Shown here: positions 16,042-25,523 of the stretch, one piece after another
Layout of the letters: each line of letters begins with the position of its first letter
Numbering within the stretch: position 1 is the first letter of the stretch
Assembly (NCBI GenBank): GCA_937136425.1
Contig: CAKZON010000039.1
Coordinates: 1 to 64,000 of the forward strand
Source: an uncultured Crocinitomix sp.
Lineage (GTDB): Bacteria > Bacteroidota > Bacteroidia > Flavobacteriales_D > Crocinitomicaceae
Length of the DNA: 64,000 nucleotides
Direction: 5' to 3'
Notes under the pieces: generated by a model
Seen by the model: the letters and a program-made list of their open reading frames with translations, nothing else
What the model was told of the DNA's origin: nothing
Databases searched by the model: none
Made by a program: the position numbers and the translations under genes

Positions 16042-18732
16042 TTATTGCCCCTTTAAATAGTCATTTTCATCTAGACACGCTTCGCAAAATGTATTTCTTA
16101 ACTCTTCATGGTCGAAAGCCTGAAATGGAATGCCGCAATCATTGATAAACATATTGCACCAAATTGATTTGTTCATTGTTTTAGAGAGTTCAATCAAGTA
16201 AGCATAATATAAATTGGATAATGGAGCTGAGGAATGGGTGTAAGCTAAGGGAACGATATATTGAATAACTTCTGGTTTGTCTAAATAAGGAAATGTTAAC
16301 TGCTGAGCTTGAACGGGATTGTTATAATAAACAGCCATTTTTGCCATATTTAAAATGCGCTCCGCCGAAGTTGTATCATGTTTAGCATAGTATAAAGCAA
16401 TCTGCTTTAATGCTGTTTCAGCACTTTCGGTATTAGCTGTCGGGTCTGAAGGGAAAACCATATTCAATAGCATCATATTTAAATTAAAATTCAATGATTC
16501 TATATTGCTTTGAGCAATAGTGTCGGAATAATAAAAGCCACGCAAAGGTTGAAGAACGTCTAGCGTTACTTGAATTTTATTTTGCGTTACTTTTTTTGAA
16601 TTGATTAATTCACGCGTAATCAAATAGGCATGATCATACCAGAAAACGGGTGAAACTGCTTTTACTGGTTGTTGAGCAAGCAAAATTCGAATAGCTTCAC
16701 GATCTTTATTCCATTGTTCATTTTTAGCAAAAGCCTTTGGAAATTCGCAGCCATAAAGCAGAAATTTCTCCATTAAACGATTATCAGATTTATAGAGAAT
16801 AGGTAGATTTAATGAAGCGAAAAAATCTACAGAAATTTTACCTTCAACTACTTTTTGGTGGGCAAGAGCATACAGAGAGTTTAAATCATCCAATGCCGAT
16901 TTTCGTTGCTCGGGTGAAATTTCTGGTTGGTTTAAAATCTGATCAAGTTCATCTAAGTTTTCCTGAATCAAGAATTCAAGATTTTTATCACTTGGCGGTA
17001 CGCTTATAAAAAGTGTGATGTTTGCTTTTCGTTCGGCTGCTAAAATAGGTTCCAAGGCTTCTTGTGTTTTTGAATCATTTAATGCCTTCATCACAGTTGC
17101 TTTATCTGCTCTTCCTAACTCTCTGTATTTGGGGTTCGCTCTTACTTTAGAGTAAAAATGATTCCATGCAATCTCTGTTTCTATTTTCGTTTTGATTGTT
17201 CGTTTTTGATTGTTTTGCCAAACAGCTAAAATACTTGAAGCCCTTTTTCTTAATAAGGCCTGATTACTGATAGAGTCTCCTTCGACCGAAGCAGATGCTT
17301 TTATATAAATGGAGTCTACTGTATAATCTACATTTTTTAGTGATTCTATAAATGGAGCAATATCTTTTTTTGAGTAGGTAGATTTATTTTGCTCGAAGGG
17401 AATTTCAAAGTATTTTCTTTTTTTCTGATCTTGAAACTTAAATGGGGTAGCATGGGTGTCTAACGACATAAAATCAAAAGCCACCGTATCCATATATAAA
17501 TCGCTGCAATGCCCTGTAAAATAATCTACATGACATATTTCACCATCTTGAATGTAAATCAAGTTATGTGCCCACAAGCCCGAGATATCTTTTGGGAGTT
17601 TCCCTAACTTAATTTCAAAATATTCACTAGAATATTGCGCCATTTTATAATTAGGAAAGCGATTTTTAAATTTTACAGAGTCTGCACCAAACAAATAAGA
17701 CAAGAATTTTACGTCCTTTTTCTTTTTACGATTTTTATAACCTTTTGATAATTCATTTCTATACAAAGGCTTTATTAAAGTCCCATTTATTTTTATTTGC
17801 TCATTTCTGCGGCTGGGTTTTTCATAATAATCAGGATTACCGCAGGCGTAGTCATTGTATTCAACAATTTCTACTGCAAATCCATCTTTTTTATCTTGAA
17901 TAATGTTTTGGACAAATTCTGAGTTCTCAACCCGCAGTATAAAATTTCCTTTTTCATACCTAAGTGTTAAATAAGGTGTTTCTTTAATTTGCTTTTCGCA
18001 ATCAGTGCATTTTTCTTGTGAATCGTGAGAGAGGTTCCATTCGTATTTATAATGCGCAATTAGCGCTTTTTCAACATTATCAAAACTAGTGATTACAGGT
18101 TTTGGTTTGTAATCAGAATATTGAAATAGAGTAGGAGACTCAATGAAGTTGTATTGGTATAAAACCGTTGCAAATTTCTGGCAAGCATAAACATTTCCGC
18201 CTTTGTAATTAACTGAAACACCTGTTATTTGATATTCTGGATTAATAATATTTTTAAAATGGCCAGGAGAATTTACCCAGCCATAAACAATACTTGTTGC
18301 TAAAGAACCATAGGTGTTTGTATGGATAACTCTGGCTTTGTTTCCTGATACTTTAGCCTTTTTAGATTTGATATTAGCATTTGCTTTCGTTTTTAAAACA
18401 TTTTCACCTACAAAGTAGTTTTTCGCTCCATAAAACTCTGCTCGCAATTGTGGCGAATTTGTTATGGGGTTTTCCTCTTCATAGTGTGATAGGCGCTTAT
18501 TGGTTTGCATAAAACTACTGTGATGCTCAGCTGCAATGTATAAAATAGAGTCATTTACAAGTGGTTCACAATTATACGCCAAGCGTACACTGTCTACTTT
18601 TATTTTAATAAGATGTTCAAGATACTTTTCATTGATTTCGCCTTGTCCAAGTAGGGTGGATTCATTTTGGGAATAGGTGTTAATACCAATGATTAAAAGA
18701 AATAAAAAGAGTATCGGGTTAGCTGTATTCAT
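16042..18732 (-). CDS. Large exported protein with CAP (SCP/PR-1) domain and OmpA-like segment
   Basis: 896 aa with a signal peptide (MNTANPILFLFLLIIGINTYSQ). Residues about 35-200 form a CAP domain: a helix with HHSSFMQTNKRLSHYEEE, then GAKNYFVGENVL, then SIVYGWVNSPGHFKNIINPEY and GNVYACQKF. The HSS, GEN and GHxxNI pattern is that of bacterial SCP-like proteins. A later part (about 465-500, IKASASVEGDSISNQALL then RKRASSIL) looks like the helix-strand core of OmpA-type peptidoglycan-binding domains. The C-terminal third is helical and repeat-like. A fusion of an SCP domain with a cell-wall-binding segment is unusual. It is probably periplasmic or on the outer membrane. Confidence 0.75.
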   Translation of the reverse strand: MNTANPILFLFLLIIGINTYSQNESTLLGQGEINEKYLEHLIKIKVDSVRLAYNCEPLVNDSILYIAAEHHSSFMQTNKRLSHYEEENPITNSPQLRAEFYGAKNYFVGENVLKTKANANIKSKKAKVSGNKARVIHTNTYGSLATSIVYGWVNSPGHFKNIINPEYQITGVSVNYKGGNVYACQKFATVLYQYNFIESPTLFQYSDYKPKPVITSFDNVEKALIAHYKYEWNLSHDSQEKCTDCEKQIKETPYLTLRYEKGNFILRVENSEFVQNIIQDKKDGFAVEIVEYNDYACGNPDYYEKPSRRNEQIKINGTLIKPLYRNELSKGYKNRKKKKDVKFLSYLFGADSVKFKNRFPNYKMAQYSSEYFEIKLGKLPKDISGLWAHNLIYIQDGEICHVDYFTGHCSDLYMDTVAFDFMSLDTHATPFKFQDQKKRKYFEIPFEQNKSTYSKKDIAPFIESLKNVDYTVDSIYIKASASVEGDSISNQALLRKRASSILAVWQNNQKRTIKTKIETEIAWNHFYSKVRANPKYRELGRADKATVMKALNDSKTQEALEPILAAERKANITLFISVPPSDKNLEFLIQENLDELDQILNQPEISPEQRKSALDDLNSLYALAHQKVVEGKISVDFFASLNLPILYKSDNRLMEKFLLYGCEFPKAFAKNEQWNKDREAIRILLAQQPVKAVSPVFWYDHAYLITRELINSKKVTQNKIQVTLDVLQPLRGFYYSDTIAQSNIESLNFNLNMMLLNMVFPSDPTANTESAETALKQIALYYAKHDTTSAERILNMAKMAVYYNNPVQAQQLTFPYLDKPEVIQYIVPLAYTHSSAPLSNLYYAYLIELSKTMNKSIWCNMFINDCGIPFQAFDHEELRNTFCEACLDENDYLKGQ

Positions 18733-18741
18733 TTAGTTTGT

Positions 18742-18749
18742 CAAAATTA
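18742..18749 (-). promoter_or_regulatory. -7 box TAATTTTG of the CAP-domain gene
   Basis: Exact TAnnTTTG on the minus strand ending 9 nt before the ATG at 18732, implying a 5' leader of only a few nucleotides. No good -33 element is seen. Confidence 0.45.
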
Positions 18750-18928
18750 AGAATTCTGTTCATTTCTAATTAATGTAGCTTATTTAAATAGGTAATCCGA
18801 TTAGCGTTTAAGTTCTTGAAAGTCTTTAGTTAAGACAAGGTGTTTTTAGTTTTCATTTATAAATATTCGTAACCAATTCTCTTCCCGATTATTATAAGTA
18901 CAACTTCCCCTCAAAAAACGAATAACCT

Positions 18929-19618
18929 ATGAAATTCATTTTAGTAACGGCTCTTGCCGTAAGTATATTGTCGTTTGTCAGAGTGCCGTCGACCGAAACG
19001 GAGCGGTATAATGAAGCTGAAGATTATTGTCAATCAATTCAAATCGAATTTGAAAAAGTTGCAAAAACTTATAGTCTTGATTATAAAGAAGTTCTTCCAA
19101 TCATCTTTCCTGAATGTACACGTTTTAGTCAATTTTCTGATCAATTGGAAACTACGGCTTTGGAATATTTTTATGTAAAGTACGGATCTCAAGGCGCCAA
19201 TTTTTCAATTGGGCGGTTTCAAATGAAACCTGGTTTTATTGAGGAGCTAGAAAATGAAATCCTAAAACTTGAAATTAGTGAGAAGGAAAAAAGTCATTTT
19301 AGTTTTAAGGCTACTGACGAGAAGGAGATTCGAGCAGAACGAGTTGCGAGATTAACCGAAACCACATGGCAAATCCATTACTTGTGCATTTTCTATAAGG
19401 TGATGGATCAACGAATGAATCATAGGGTTTGGCAAAGTAGAAAAGATCGAGTTGCATTTTATGCTGCGGCTTATAATTATGGTTTTTTAAGCTCAGAAGC
19501 TGAAATAGAAGCATGGCAATCGCAATCCAAATTTCCTACGGATGAATATGGCGGTAAAGCTCCGTATGCTCAAATAGCATCAGATTATTACTTAAAAATT
19601 AGAGGCTATGAAAACTAA
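18929..19618 (+). CDS. Exported lytic-transglycosylase-like protein
   Basis: 229 aa with an N-terminal hydrophobic signal (MKFILVTALAVSILSFVRVP). The segments IIFPECTRFSQF, then ANFSIGRFQMKPGFIEELE, and AFYAAAYNYGF follow the order of the lysozyme-like SLT fold: catalytic Glu, GxxQ-like strand, and AAYNxG motif. In that reading the Glu of FPEC would be the acid catalyst. No exact family is assigned. Its 3' end overlaps the next gene by 11 bp (19608-19618), so the two are translated together. Likely acts on peptidoglycan in the periplasm. Confidence 0.65.
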   Translation: MKFILVTALAVSILSFVRVPSTETERYNEAEDYCQSIQIEFEKVAKTYSLDYKEVLPIIFPECTRFSQFSDQLETTALEYFYVKYGSQGANFSIGRFQMKPGFIEELENEILKLEISEKEKSHFSFKATDEKEIRAERVARLTETTWQIHYLCIFYKVMDQRMNHRVWQSRKDRVAFYAAAYNYGFLSSEAEIEAWQSQSKFPTDEYGGKAPYAQIASDYYLKIRGYEN

Positions 19619-21278
19619 AACTTTACTTGGATTAATTGTACTGTTCAGCACTTCATTATTTGCACAAAATATCATTCGTATTCGGCCGCAACATCAAAAA
19701 GAACATATTTACACTTTAAAGGAAGGTGAACGAATTGGAAGGAATGAGTCTTCATTAGATATGCACTTAAACGGTGCGGATTATACTTTCATGACAATAA
19801 AAGGAAATGATTATTACCGTCACACGCGTTCGGGTAAAAAAAGGTTAGTTGGAAAAAGATATCTTCCTTCAGTTTTTAAAAATTGGCAAATTAAAACAGT
19901 AGCTAACAAGGTGACGGTCGAGAGTAGATATAACGCTCAAAAGTATGGCCCAATCAATCAACCATCATTAATTTACGATCGTTCGCTTGGTATAAATTCT
20001 TCTGGAACATATGTTACTTCCAAAAGTGATTTATATGGTTTTATTTATTCTGAAAAACCTGAAGTTGAGGGAGCAAATAAATGGCATTATTATGTTGTAC
20101 GTCCAGGTAAAGATCCAAAAGGACCTTATTTAGGTGCGAGTATTCGAAAAGCAACTGAAACGGACTTTATTTACACTTTTAAAACGGAAGAAGGTCACTT
20201 TCTTAGTAATAACAACGAAGTTTCGGGTCCTTATGACGCACTCACCTATAGCATATACCAAACTAATAATAATGATGTTGAATCTGAGCAAGAATTGTTC
20301 ACTTATTTGTCAAATGGTGCGTGGAAAATTGAAAATGAACATTTAAAAGATTATACGTTAAGTAAAGCGCCTTATCTGGAGCGTACAAAAAATGGAAGGC
20401 AATTGGTTGTGCAAATTGTTGAAAAGGAAAATAAAACCTTTAGGTTATTGGAGGATGGAAGTTTAGAAGAGAAGAGTGAGGATTATTTTGTTGAACGAAA
20501 TAATAAAGGAGAGAAATTAATTTTTCAGTTGATAAATGATTCAACTTCTTATATGAAGTTATATAATTTGACATTGGGAGATTCTAATATTGGGGAGTTT
20601 TATGTGAATTCTCTTTGGCATAGTTCACGTGTCCATTTAAATTCAGATTTTTTTGAAATTCCTATAATTCCAGCGCATTTAATTGCGGAAAATGCTAATT
20701 ATGGATCAATATTTTATTTCAGTCCTTCTTTAGGATTAACTAATGCTATAACGAGTAGTAGAAGTAGCAAAGTGCATTTATTGGATGATGGTTATGCAAT
20801 ATATGATCATATGACAGATTCACTGATGATTGGAGATGTTGCATATGACGAAGTGTTGGCTGTAGATTTTTATATTGATCCTGATAATTGGTGGATGATT
20901 AGAAGTGAGGGGGATTTAGATCAACCTTATAAAAATGGTAAGCCTACAAATTCATTAAAGTCAATGCCTAAAGCCTTTGAAAGGTATGACACGCCTAATA
21001 AACCATTTGTTATTGTTGATAAAGATGAGAAATCATTTATTCGAATGCGCAAAAACAAAAAATTGGTTGGGCCAGTTGATAGAAGTAGCCAAATAGTTAT
21101 TTCTAAAGATGAAAAAAACTATGCAGAATGTAAGCGTGGAGAAAATACACTCTGGATTAATGACAAACTAATTTCAAACGGATATTATTTGGTTTATAAT
21201 GAAAAAATGGACGCATTTCATTGGTTTAGTATAACAGATGATAATAAAATTTACTTGCATACATACGAATTGAATTAA
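19608..21278 (+). CDS. Exported hypothetical protein, beta-rich
   Basis: 556 aa with a signal peptide (MKTKTLLGLIVLFSTSLFAQ). No domain recognised. The sequence is rich in Tyr, Asn and Lys, with short alternating hydrophobic strands such as DGYAIYDHMTD, GPVDRSSQIVIS and NDKLISNGYYLVYN. This suggests a beta-propeller or repeated-sheet periplasmic protein. Starts inside the transglycosylase-like gene and ends 11 bp before a lipoprotein gene; the three form an operon-like unit. Confidence 0.7.
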   Translation: MKTKTLLGLIVLFSTSLFAQNIIRIRPQHQKEHIYTLKEGERIGRNESSLDMHLNGADYTFMTIKGNDYYRHTRSGKKRLVGKRYLPSVFKNWQIKTVANKVTVESRYNAQKYGPINQPSLIYDRSLGINSSGTYVTSKSDLYGFIYSEKPEVEGANKWHYYVVRPGKDPKGPYLGASIRKATETDFIYTFKTEEGHFLSNNNEVSGPYDALTYSIYQTNNNDVESEQELFTYLSNGAWKIENEHLKDYTLSKAPYLERTKNGRQLVVQIVEKENKTFRLLEDGSLEEKSEDYFVERNNKGEKLIFQLINDSTSYMKLYNLTLGDSNIGEFYVNSLWHSSRVHLNSDFFEIPIIPAHLIAENANYGSIFYFSPSLGLTNAITSSRSSKVHLLDDGYAIYDHMTDSLMIGDVAYDEVLAVDFYIDPDNWWMIRSEGDLDQPYKNGKPTNSLKSMPKAFERYDTPNKPFVIVDKDEKSFIRMRKNKKLVGPVDRSSQIVISKDEKNYAECKRGENTLWINDKLISNGYYLVYNEKMDAFHWFSITDDNKIYLHTYELN

Positions 21279-21289
21279 CACCAAATATT

Positions 21290-22579
21290 ATGGAGAAAAT
21301 TGTACTCATTATATTAATTATAATCTCGCTTTTTAGTTGTAACGGTAATCTTGAGTTAACTGCTGAAAATCCAATTATTAATCCTCCGTTTGAGGGGATT
21401 GATGTATCATTTAGCGTATACCAAATTAACCCTGCTGAGGAAAACACGATAGAAACGGAAAGAGGAACAGTTATTAATATTCCTGCAAATGCTATTGTTG
21501 ATGCAAACGGAGATTTGATTAAGGATGAGGTAAATATTAACTATCGTTCATTTCACAGTTCCGCAGAAATTATTGCAAGCGGAATTCCTATGGGGTACGA
21601 TTCTTTAGGGCAAAGTTATGACTTTGTTTCGGCAGGAATGTTTGAATTAACAGCAGATGTAAAAGGTGAGTCTGTTTTCATAAAAAAAGGGGTGGAAATT
21701 GACATGGAGTTTGCAGCTTATAATGGAGGTGATGGATTTAATTTATATACGCTAGATGAAACAAGTGGAGATTGGGCTTATGTAGAGCCAAGTATTGCAA
21801 TTGAGAATGAAAGAAAAGAAACCGCCTTGCAAGCGTTTAAAGATGCGTTTATTATTGAACTAGATATTGATTATCGCTCTAACCCAGAACTGAAGTCTTT
21901 TGATGAAATGACTTGGATTTATAGCGGTGAAGATCCTACAAAAGATCCGGTTAAAAATCCATGGATTTTTGAAGAGAAATGGAGAGATATTAAATTGTCG
22001 AGTATTGATGCGGATCAAGGGCTATATAATATGCATTTGAAAAGTAATAACAAATCATTAGACCTAGTAGTCTCGCCATATATCCAAGGAGATGAAGCAA
22101 CTTATTTAGCAGCGTTAAATGATGGCATTATTGCTCAAAACGAAGCCGTGGAAGCAAGAAAAGAAGAAGAGCTGGGAGTACGAATGCAGGCAAATATGGT
22201 GCGTAAATTCAGCATTTCAAGTTTTGGTATTTGTAATATCGATACGATTAAAAGATTGTTAGAATCGGAGGAATTATTTGCAACAAATGCAAATTTTAAT
22301 GTGAAAAATGAGCCTGTAAATCAAGCTGGAAAAATCATTTTAATTAGTGGTAATGAAAAAACAATGGTGTCAAGGCACGATATAAACTGGCCTGAAATGA
22401 TGTTTAAGTCTGATGAGGAAAATACACTTTTATTCATTTTACCTAAAAACGAAGTCGCCCTTTGTGGACAGTCTGAATTTGACAAAGCTAAGGGCAACGC
22501 TGATTATGAATTTAAGTTTACAGATTATCGAAAAATCACAAGTTTAGAAGATTTTGAGGACTTACTTGCAGGGATTTAA
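21290..22579 (+). CDS. Lipoprotein with ZU5-like domain
   Basis: 429 aa. Lipoprotein signal MEKIVLIILIIISLFSC with C17 lipidated. Residues about 50-150 carry the pattern RGTVINIPANAIVDANGDL, then VNINYRSFHSSAEIIASGIP, then MGYDSLGQSYDFVSAGMFEL. This is seen in ZU5-like domains of Bacteroidota surface proteins, where an internal Phe/Ser region can undergo self-cleavage. Such cleavage is not demonstrated here. The rest is unassigned. Third gene of the 18.9-22.6 kb unit, closed by a strong terminator. Confidence 0.75.
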   Translation: MEKIVLIILIIISLFSCNGNLELTAENPIINPPFEGIDVSFSVYQINPAEENTIETERGTVINIPANAIVDANGDLIKDEVNINYRSFHSSAEIIASGIPMGYDSLGQSYDFVSAGMFELTADVKGESVFIKKGVEIDMEFAAYNGGDGFNLYTLDETSGDWAYVEPSIAIENERKETALQAFKDAFIIELDIDYRSNPELKSFDEMTWIYSGEDPTKDPVKNPWIFEEKWRDIKLSSIDADQGLYNMHLKSNNKSLDLVVSPYIQGDEATYLAALNDGIIAQNEAVEARKEEELGVRMQANMVRKFSISSFGICNIDTIKRLLESEELFATNANFNVKNEPVNQAGKIILISGNEKTMVSRHDINWPEMMFKSDEENTLLFILPKNEVALCGQSEFDKAKGNADYEFKFTDYRKITSLEDFEDLLAGI

Positions 22580-22582
22580 GTA

Positions 22583-22624
22583 CTGTCATTCTTAACCTAA
22601 TAAGGCAGAATGACAGCGCTTTTG
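22583..22624 (+). terminator. Rho-independent terminator after the ZU5-like lipoprotein gene
   Basis: Perfect 10-bp stem CTGTCATTCT / AGAATGACAG (22583-22592, 22607-22616) with a 14-nt loop that itself can pair CCT/AGG. It is followed by GCGCTTTTGTTT. Confidence 0.75.
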
Positions 22625-22625
22625 T

Positions 22626-23543
22626 TTATTGTATAATTAGTTTGTCTTTTAACAATTGATCGCCTTGGGTAATTACTATATAGTATACTCCATTTGCCAG
22701 TTGACTAACATCAATATTAGGTTCTGTAGAGGTTGCTATTAATTGGCCAGACATTGCATAAATCTCAGTGGTTGTGTTTTCATCTGCTTCAATAAATACA
22801 GTGCTATTTGTAGGGTTAGGATAAAATTTAATAGTTGAATTTTTCGCTTCCACTTCTGTTGATAGGATTGGCGCTAGGGTTCCTCCAGACGGCCAATAAG
22901 CTGTGCAAAAGCCTTCTTTAAGGTCAAAATCTCCAGTCCCTCCATTGTATTTCCAAAAATAACAAGTACTTCCTTCGCAATCAAATATACACTGATCTTC
23001 ACCATCTAAAAAGGCATAGTTTTCATCTTCTAAATCAACTTTTATATCCACATTAGTGTAAAAAGTATAACTTCCGCGTTGGTCAACAAAAACGCAATCG
23101 CAATCTGGACCAGGAGTACCTGTGGTGTCCCATGGGAGATCATTTTCAAAATCATCATCTGTACACTCACCTTTTCCGCCTGGTTCGTAACCACAGCGCT
23201 TTACTAAAACACTGTCTTTTTCTAAAGCATCTTCGCCATATCTTTCTAATTCCTCCTCAGTAAGTTCTTCATATGTCAACCAAAAAAAACGGCAGATCCA
23301 AATATCAAAACTACATTTTTCATCATCACATCCATCACCTTCGCATCCTTCAACATTATTGTATAATGGATTTCCAGGAGCACTGCTGATTAAATCAATG
23401 TTCCAAATTACAAAGTCTCCAGTTTTAGGGTCGCCTCTTTCATTTTTGCACCAACAATCATTTTTGGTTGTTTTATCTTGCGCATGCGTCAATATAGGAG
23501 TCATTATCATGAGAAAAACTCCAATTATCCAATTCAATTTCAT
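22626..23543 (-). CDS. Secreted cysteine-rich protein with T9SS sorting domain
   Basis: 305 aa from the ATG at 23543, which opens a normal signal peptide (MKLNWIIGVFLMIMTPILTHAQ); upstream in-frame Met residues add a non-signal extension. The mature part has many cysteines in pairs (NDCWCKN, GCEGDGCDDEKCSF, GPDCDCVF, CIFDCEGSTC) and acidic residues, as in small disulfide-bonded extracellular domains. The C-terminal 75 residues are a T9SS sorting domain (IKFYPNPTNSTVFIEA, MSGQLIATS, VSQLANGVYYIVI). Exported and probably cell-surface attached. Function unknown. Confidence 0.82.
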   Translation of the reverse strand: MKLNWIIGVFLMIMTPILTHAQDKTTKNDCWCKNERGDPKTGDFVIWNIDLISSAPGNPLYNNVEGCEGDGCDDEKCSFDIWICRFFWLTYEELTEEELERYGEDALEKDSVLVKRCGYEPGGKGECTDDDFENDLPWDTTGTPGPDCDCVFVDQRGSYTFYTNVDIKVDLEDENYAFLDGEDQCIFDCEGSTCYFWKYNGGTGDFDLKEGFCTAYWPSGGTLAPILSTEVEAKNSTIKFYPNPTNSTVFIEADENTTTEIYAMSGQLIATSTEPNIDVSQLANGVYYIVITQGDQLLKDKLIIQ

Positions 23544-23725
23544 AAGTCTTATATTTAATTTATGTCCAAAATAGAGGGGATAAGGCATTATTTCTAACCT
23601 AATTTAGGGCATAAATCATTTTGAAAAGAAGTCGGGAAAGGTAATTATTGAGCGTTAACTTGTTGTTAAACAGGTTGAAGTGCGTCTTTGGAAATCATTT
23701 CCGTTTTAATTGAAGTTAAGGTGAC

Positions 23726-24262
23726 TTAAAATTGACCTTTATATGTTAATGCTTGCTTAATATGCGCCAAATGATGATTGCTATGCCACGCATAATTCCC
23801 TATAGTTTCAGCCAAGCTAAAACGTTTTCCGTGTTCAGGATGAATAAATTCGCGTTTTAAATCTTCTGATTTTATATGGCGTAATATAGAACCCCATTTT
23901 TTATGCAACCCTGTCAATATTTGAATTGTTGCAGAAATATCTTCGTCTAATGAATCAGGCAAAAGTGCCCAACGATCTTCATAATAGGGACGGATTTTTG
24001 GTTCATTTTCGGTGAGTGTTAGCTTGAATCTAATTACAGCGTTCATGTGACTGTCAGCGCAATGATGTATGACTTGCTTTATCATCCATCCACCTGGACG
24101 GTAATGATAGTTTAGTTCTTTTGTACTAATGTTGCTTGTTAGTTTTGCAAGGCGTTTTGGAAATAATTCAATCTCAGAAATCCACTCATTTATTTGTTTT
24201 TGATCAATTATGTCTGGAACAACATAAGGGCCAATAGGGAATTTAAGAGCTTCAATATTCAT
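23726..24262 (-). CDS. YfiT-family (DinB superfamily) metal-dependent transferase
   Basis: 178 aa. Matches the YfiT/BstA group of the DinB four-helix fold: RPGGWMIKQVIHHCADSHMNA, then PYYEDRWALLPDS, and YAWHSNHHLAHI. The metal site is built from His in the IHHCADSH helix (H67) and the WHSNHH segment. Relatives transfer bacillithiol or another thiol to electrophiles, or act as metal-dependent hydrolases; the substrate here is unknown. Monocistronic. A TTAATAC-GTA-GTATTAA repeat lies 29-45 bp upstream of the start. Confidence 0.88.
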   Translation of the reverse strand: MNIEALKFPIGPYVVPDIIDQKQINEWISEIELFPKRLAKLTSNISTKELNYHYRPGGWMIKQVIHHCADSHMNAVIRFKLTLTENEPKIRPYYEDRWALLPDSLDEDISATIQILTGLHKKWGSILRHIKSEDLKREFIHPEHGKRFSLAETIGNYAWHSNHHLAHIKQALTYKGQF

Positions 24263-24290
24263 GGAATTAAAAATACAAAATTTCTGGAAA

Positions 24291-24307
24291 TTAATACGTA
24301 GTATTAA
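24291..24307. promoter_or_regulatory. Inverted repeat upstream of yfiT-like gene; otherwise empty 292-bp gap
   Basis: TTAATAC-GTA-GTATTAA (7-bp arms). The gap 24263-24554 separates two divergent genes and holds no open frame I can support. A second weak repeat AATCGTA/TACGATT occurs at 24447-24453 and 24478-24484. No exact TAnnTTTG box was found for either gene. Confidence 0.3.
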
Positions 24308-24554
24308 ATTCTGTCAAATTCCTTTTATATAGCACCGTTGTAAGGATGTGTTGTGTTGGTTACTGTTTGTTTATTAGATATTTACCTGTTTTTAGTACTT
24401 AGGTAATTTTACCCTTTTCACGCATTGCTTTTTGTTTGAATTTTACAATCGTAACCTAAAACAAATGATCAAGTAGCTACGATTTTGTTTTGCAAAATGG
24501 CGTAATCTGAAAAGCCAGCATTAAACAGAGTAAGAAAATTTATAATAACTAATT

Positions 24555-24908
24555 ATGGGATTTTATATGAAACAGCCGGTTGACCCGGCAAAAACAACAG
24601 CAACTTATATATGGACAGGTTTAAATACACCTGGCGTATTTTTAATCCATGTAGAAGGAGAAGCTCCTAACTTTACTTCAGGATTTACTTTGGTACGTGA
24701 TCCTCACTTTGTGGGTGGATTAAAAATCGACTCAATGGGATGGACAGGACCACGTGCAGAAGGAACCACTCCTTATGTTTCTAAAGGATCATTTCCAGGG
24801 CAATTTTATCCAAAAATTGTAGTTTCCGGAGCAAATGGAGATTTCTTAATTGACGTTAAAGAGGTTCCACACGATCAAGTAGATGACTACATGAAGTCAA
24901 ATGCCTAA
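24555..24908 (+). CDS. Small conserved-looking hypothetical protein
   Basis: 117 aa, no signal peptide, no membrane segment. I do not recognise it. It is compact and Gly/Pro rich with beta-type strands (TATYIWTGLNTPGVFLIHVEG, quoted as TATYIWTGLN and GVFLIHVEG; then FTLVRDPHFVGGLKIDSMGW, then GQFYPKIVVSG) and an acidic helical tail (HDQVDDYMKSNA). The third codon positions and use of CGT, GGT and ACT look more biased than in neighbouring genes, suggesting good expression. Single gene with its own strong terminator 20 bp downstream. Confidence 0.75.
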   Translation: MGFYMKQPVDPAKTTATYIWTGLNTPGVFLIHVEGEAPNFTSGFTLVRDPHFVGGLKIDSMGWTGPRAEGTTPYVSKGSFPGQFYPKIVVSGANGDFLIDVKEVPHDQVDDYMKSNA

Positions 24909-24928
24909 CGATAACTTATTTCATTTTT

Positions 24929-24968
24929 GAGAAACCAGCTTCTTTAAAAAGAGGGTGGTTTCTCTTTT
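24929..24968 (+). terminator. Rho-independent terminator of the 117-aa protein gene
   Basis: GAGAAACCA (24929-24937) pairs with TGGTTTCTC (24956-24964), 9 bp, 18-nt loop, then TTTT. The T-run runs into the stop of the convergent gene at 24967. Confidence 0.8.
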
Positions 24969-25497
24969 ATGTTAATAGATTTAGTAAGTTTTGAGCCCTC
25001 TTTTTAAATTGAGCAGTGCTATTGTTTTGCTGCACTTCCAAACATTCGCGCAATTCATTTTTTAGCTCAGGATATTTTTGTGTTAACGCATCTAATGGAA
25101 TTAATGCTCGTGACTTTGTCGTAACATTTATATGAGGAGATTGAAGCAACTTAAATAATAAGTCAATAGCATCAACTTCGTTTTCTGCTGGAACACCGGC
25201 AAGTCCCCAATATGTTGCAAAGGACTGTTCAAAGTCAAAGGTTTTAACCTCTTTTCTCATAGCGTAAAGTTGCGGTAATGCTTGGTTAAACGTTGCAGGG
25301 TCTGCTTTTGCAATACCACTCAATAACCATGAAAACGGAAGTGCAATTGCTCTTTTCTTTAATAAAAGAGGTGCAAGGGTATCAATTGGAATGTTTTCTT
25401 GAGCAATTTTTTTCAACCAACTTTGTCTTTGGTTAGATTTGCAACCAGGAAGTTGTTCTGTTAACTCAGCCAAAAATAATGCGTGCTTGTTTTCCAC
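24967..25497 (-). CDS. Cytosolic all-helical hypothetical protein (HEAT-like)
   Basis: 176 aa, no signal. Almost entirely helical with paired amphipathic helices (FNQALPQLYAMRKEV, AIDLLFKLLQSPHINV, TTKSRALIPLDALTQKYP), as in HEAT or Armadillo-type repeat proteins. No enzyme motif. Not assigned to a family. Its start is 26 bp after the end of the membrane-anchored gene at 25524, so the two may be co-transcribed. Confidence 0.7.
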   Translation of the reverse strand: MENKHALFLAELTEQLPGCKSNQRQSWLKKIAQENIPIDTLAPLLLKKRAIALPFSWLLSGIAKADPATFNQALPQLYAMRKEVKTFDFEQSFATYWGLAGVPAENEVDAIDLLFKLLQSPHINVTTKSRALIPLDALTQKYPELKNELRECLEVQQNNSTAQFKKRAQNLLNLLT

Positions 25498-25523
25498 TTA
25501 TTCCTTGTTTTTAGATATTTAAA

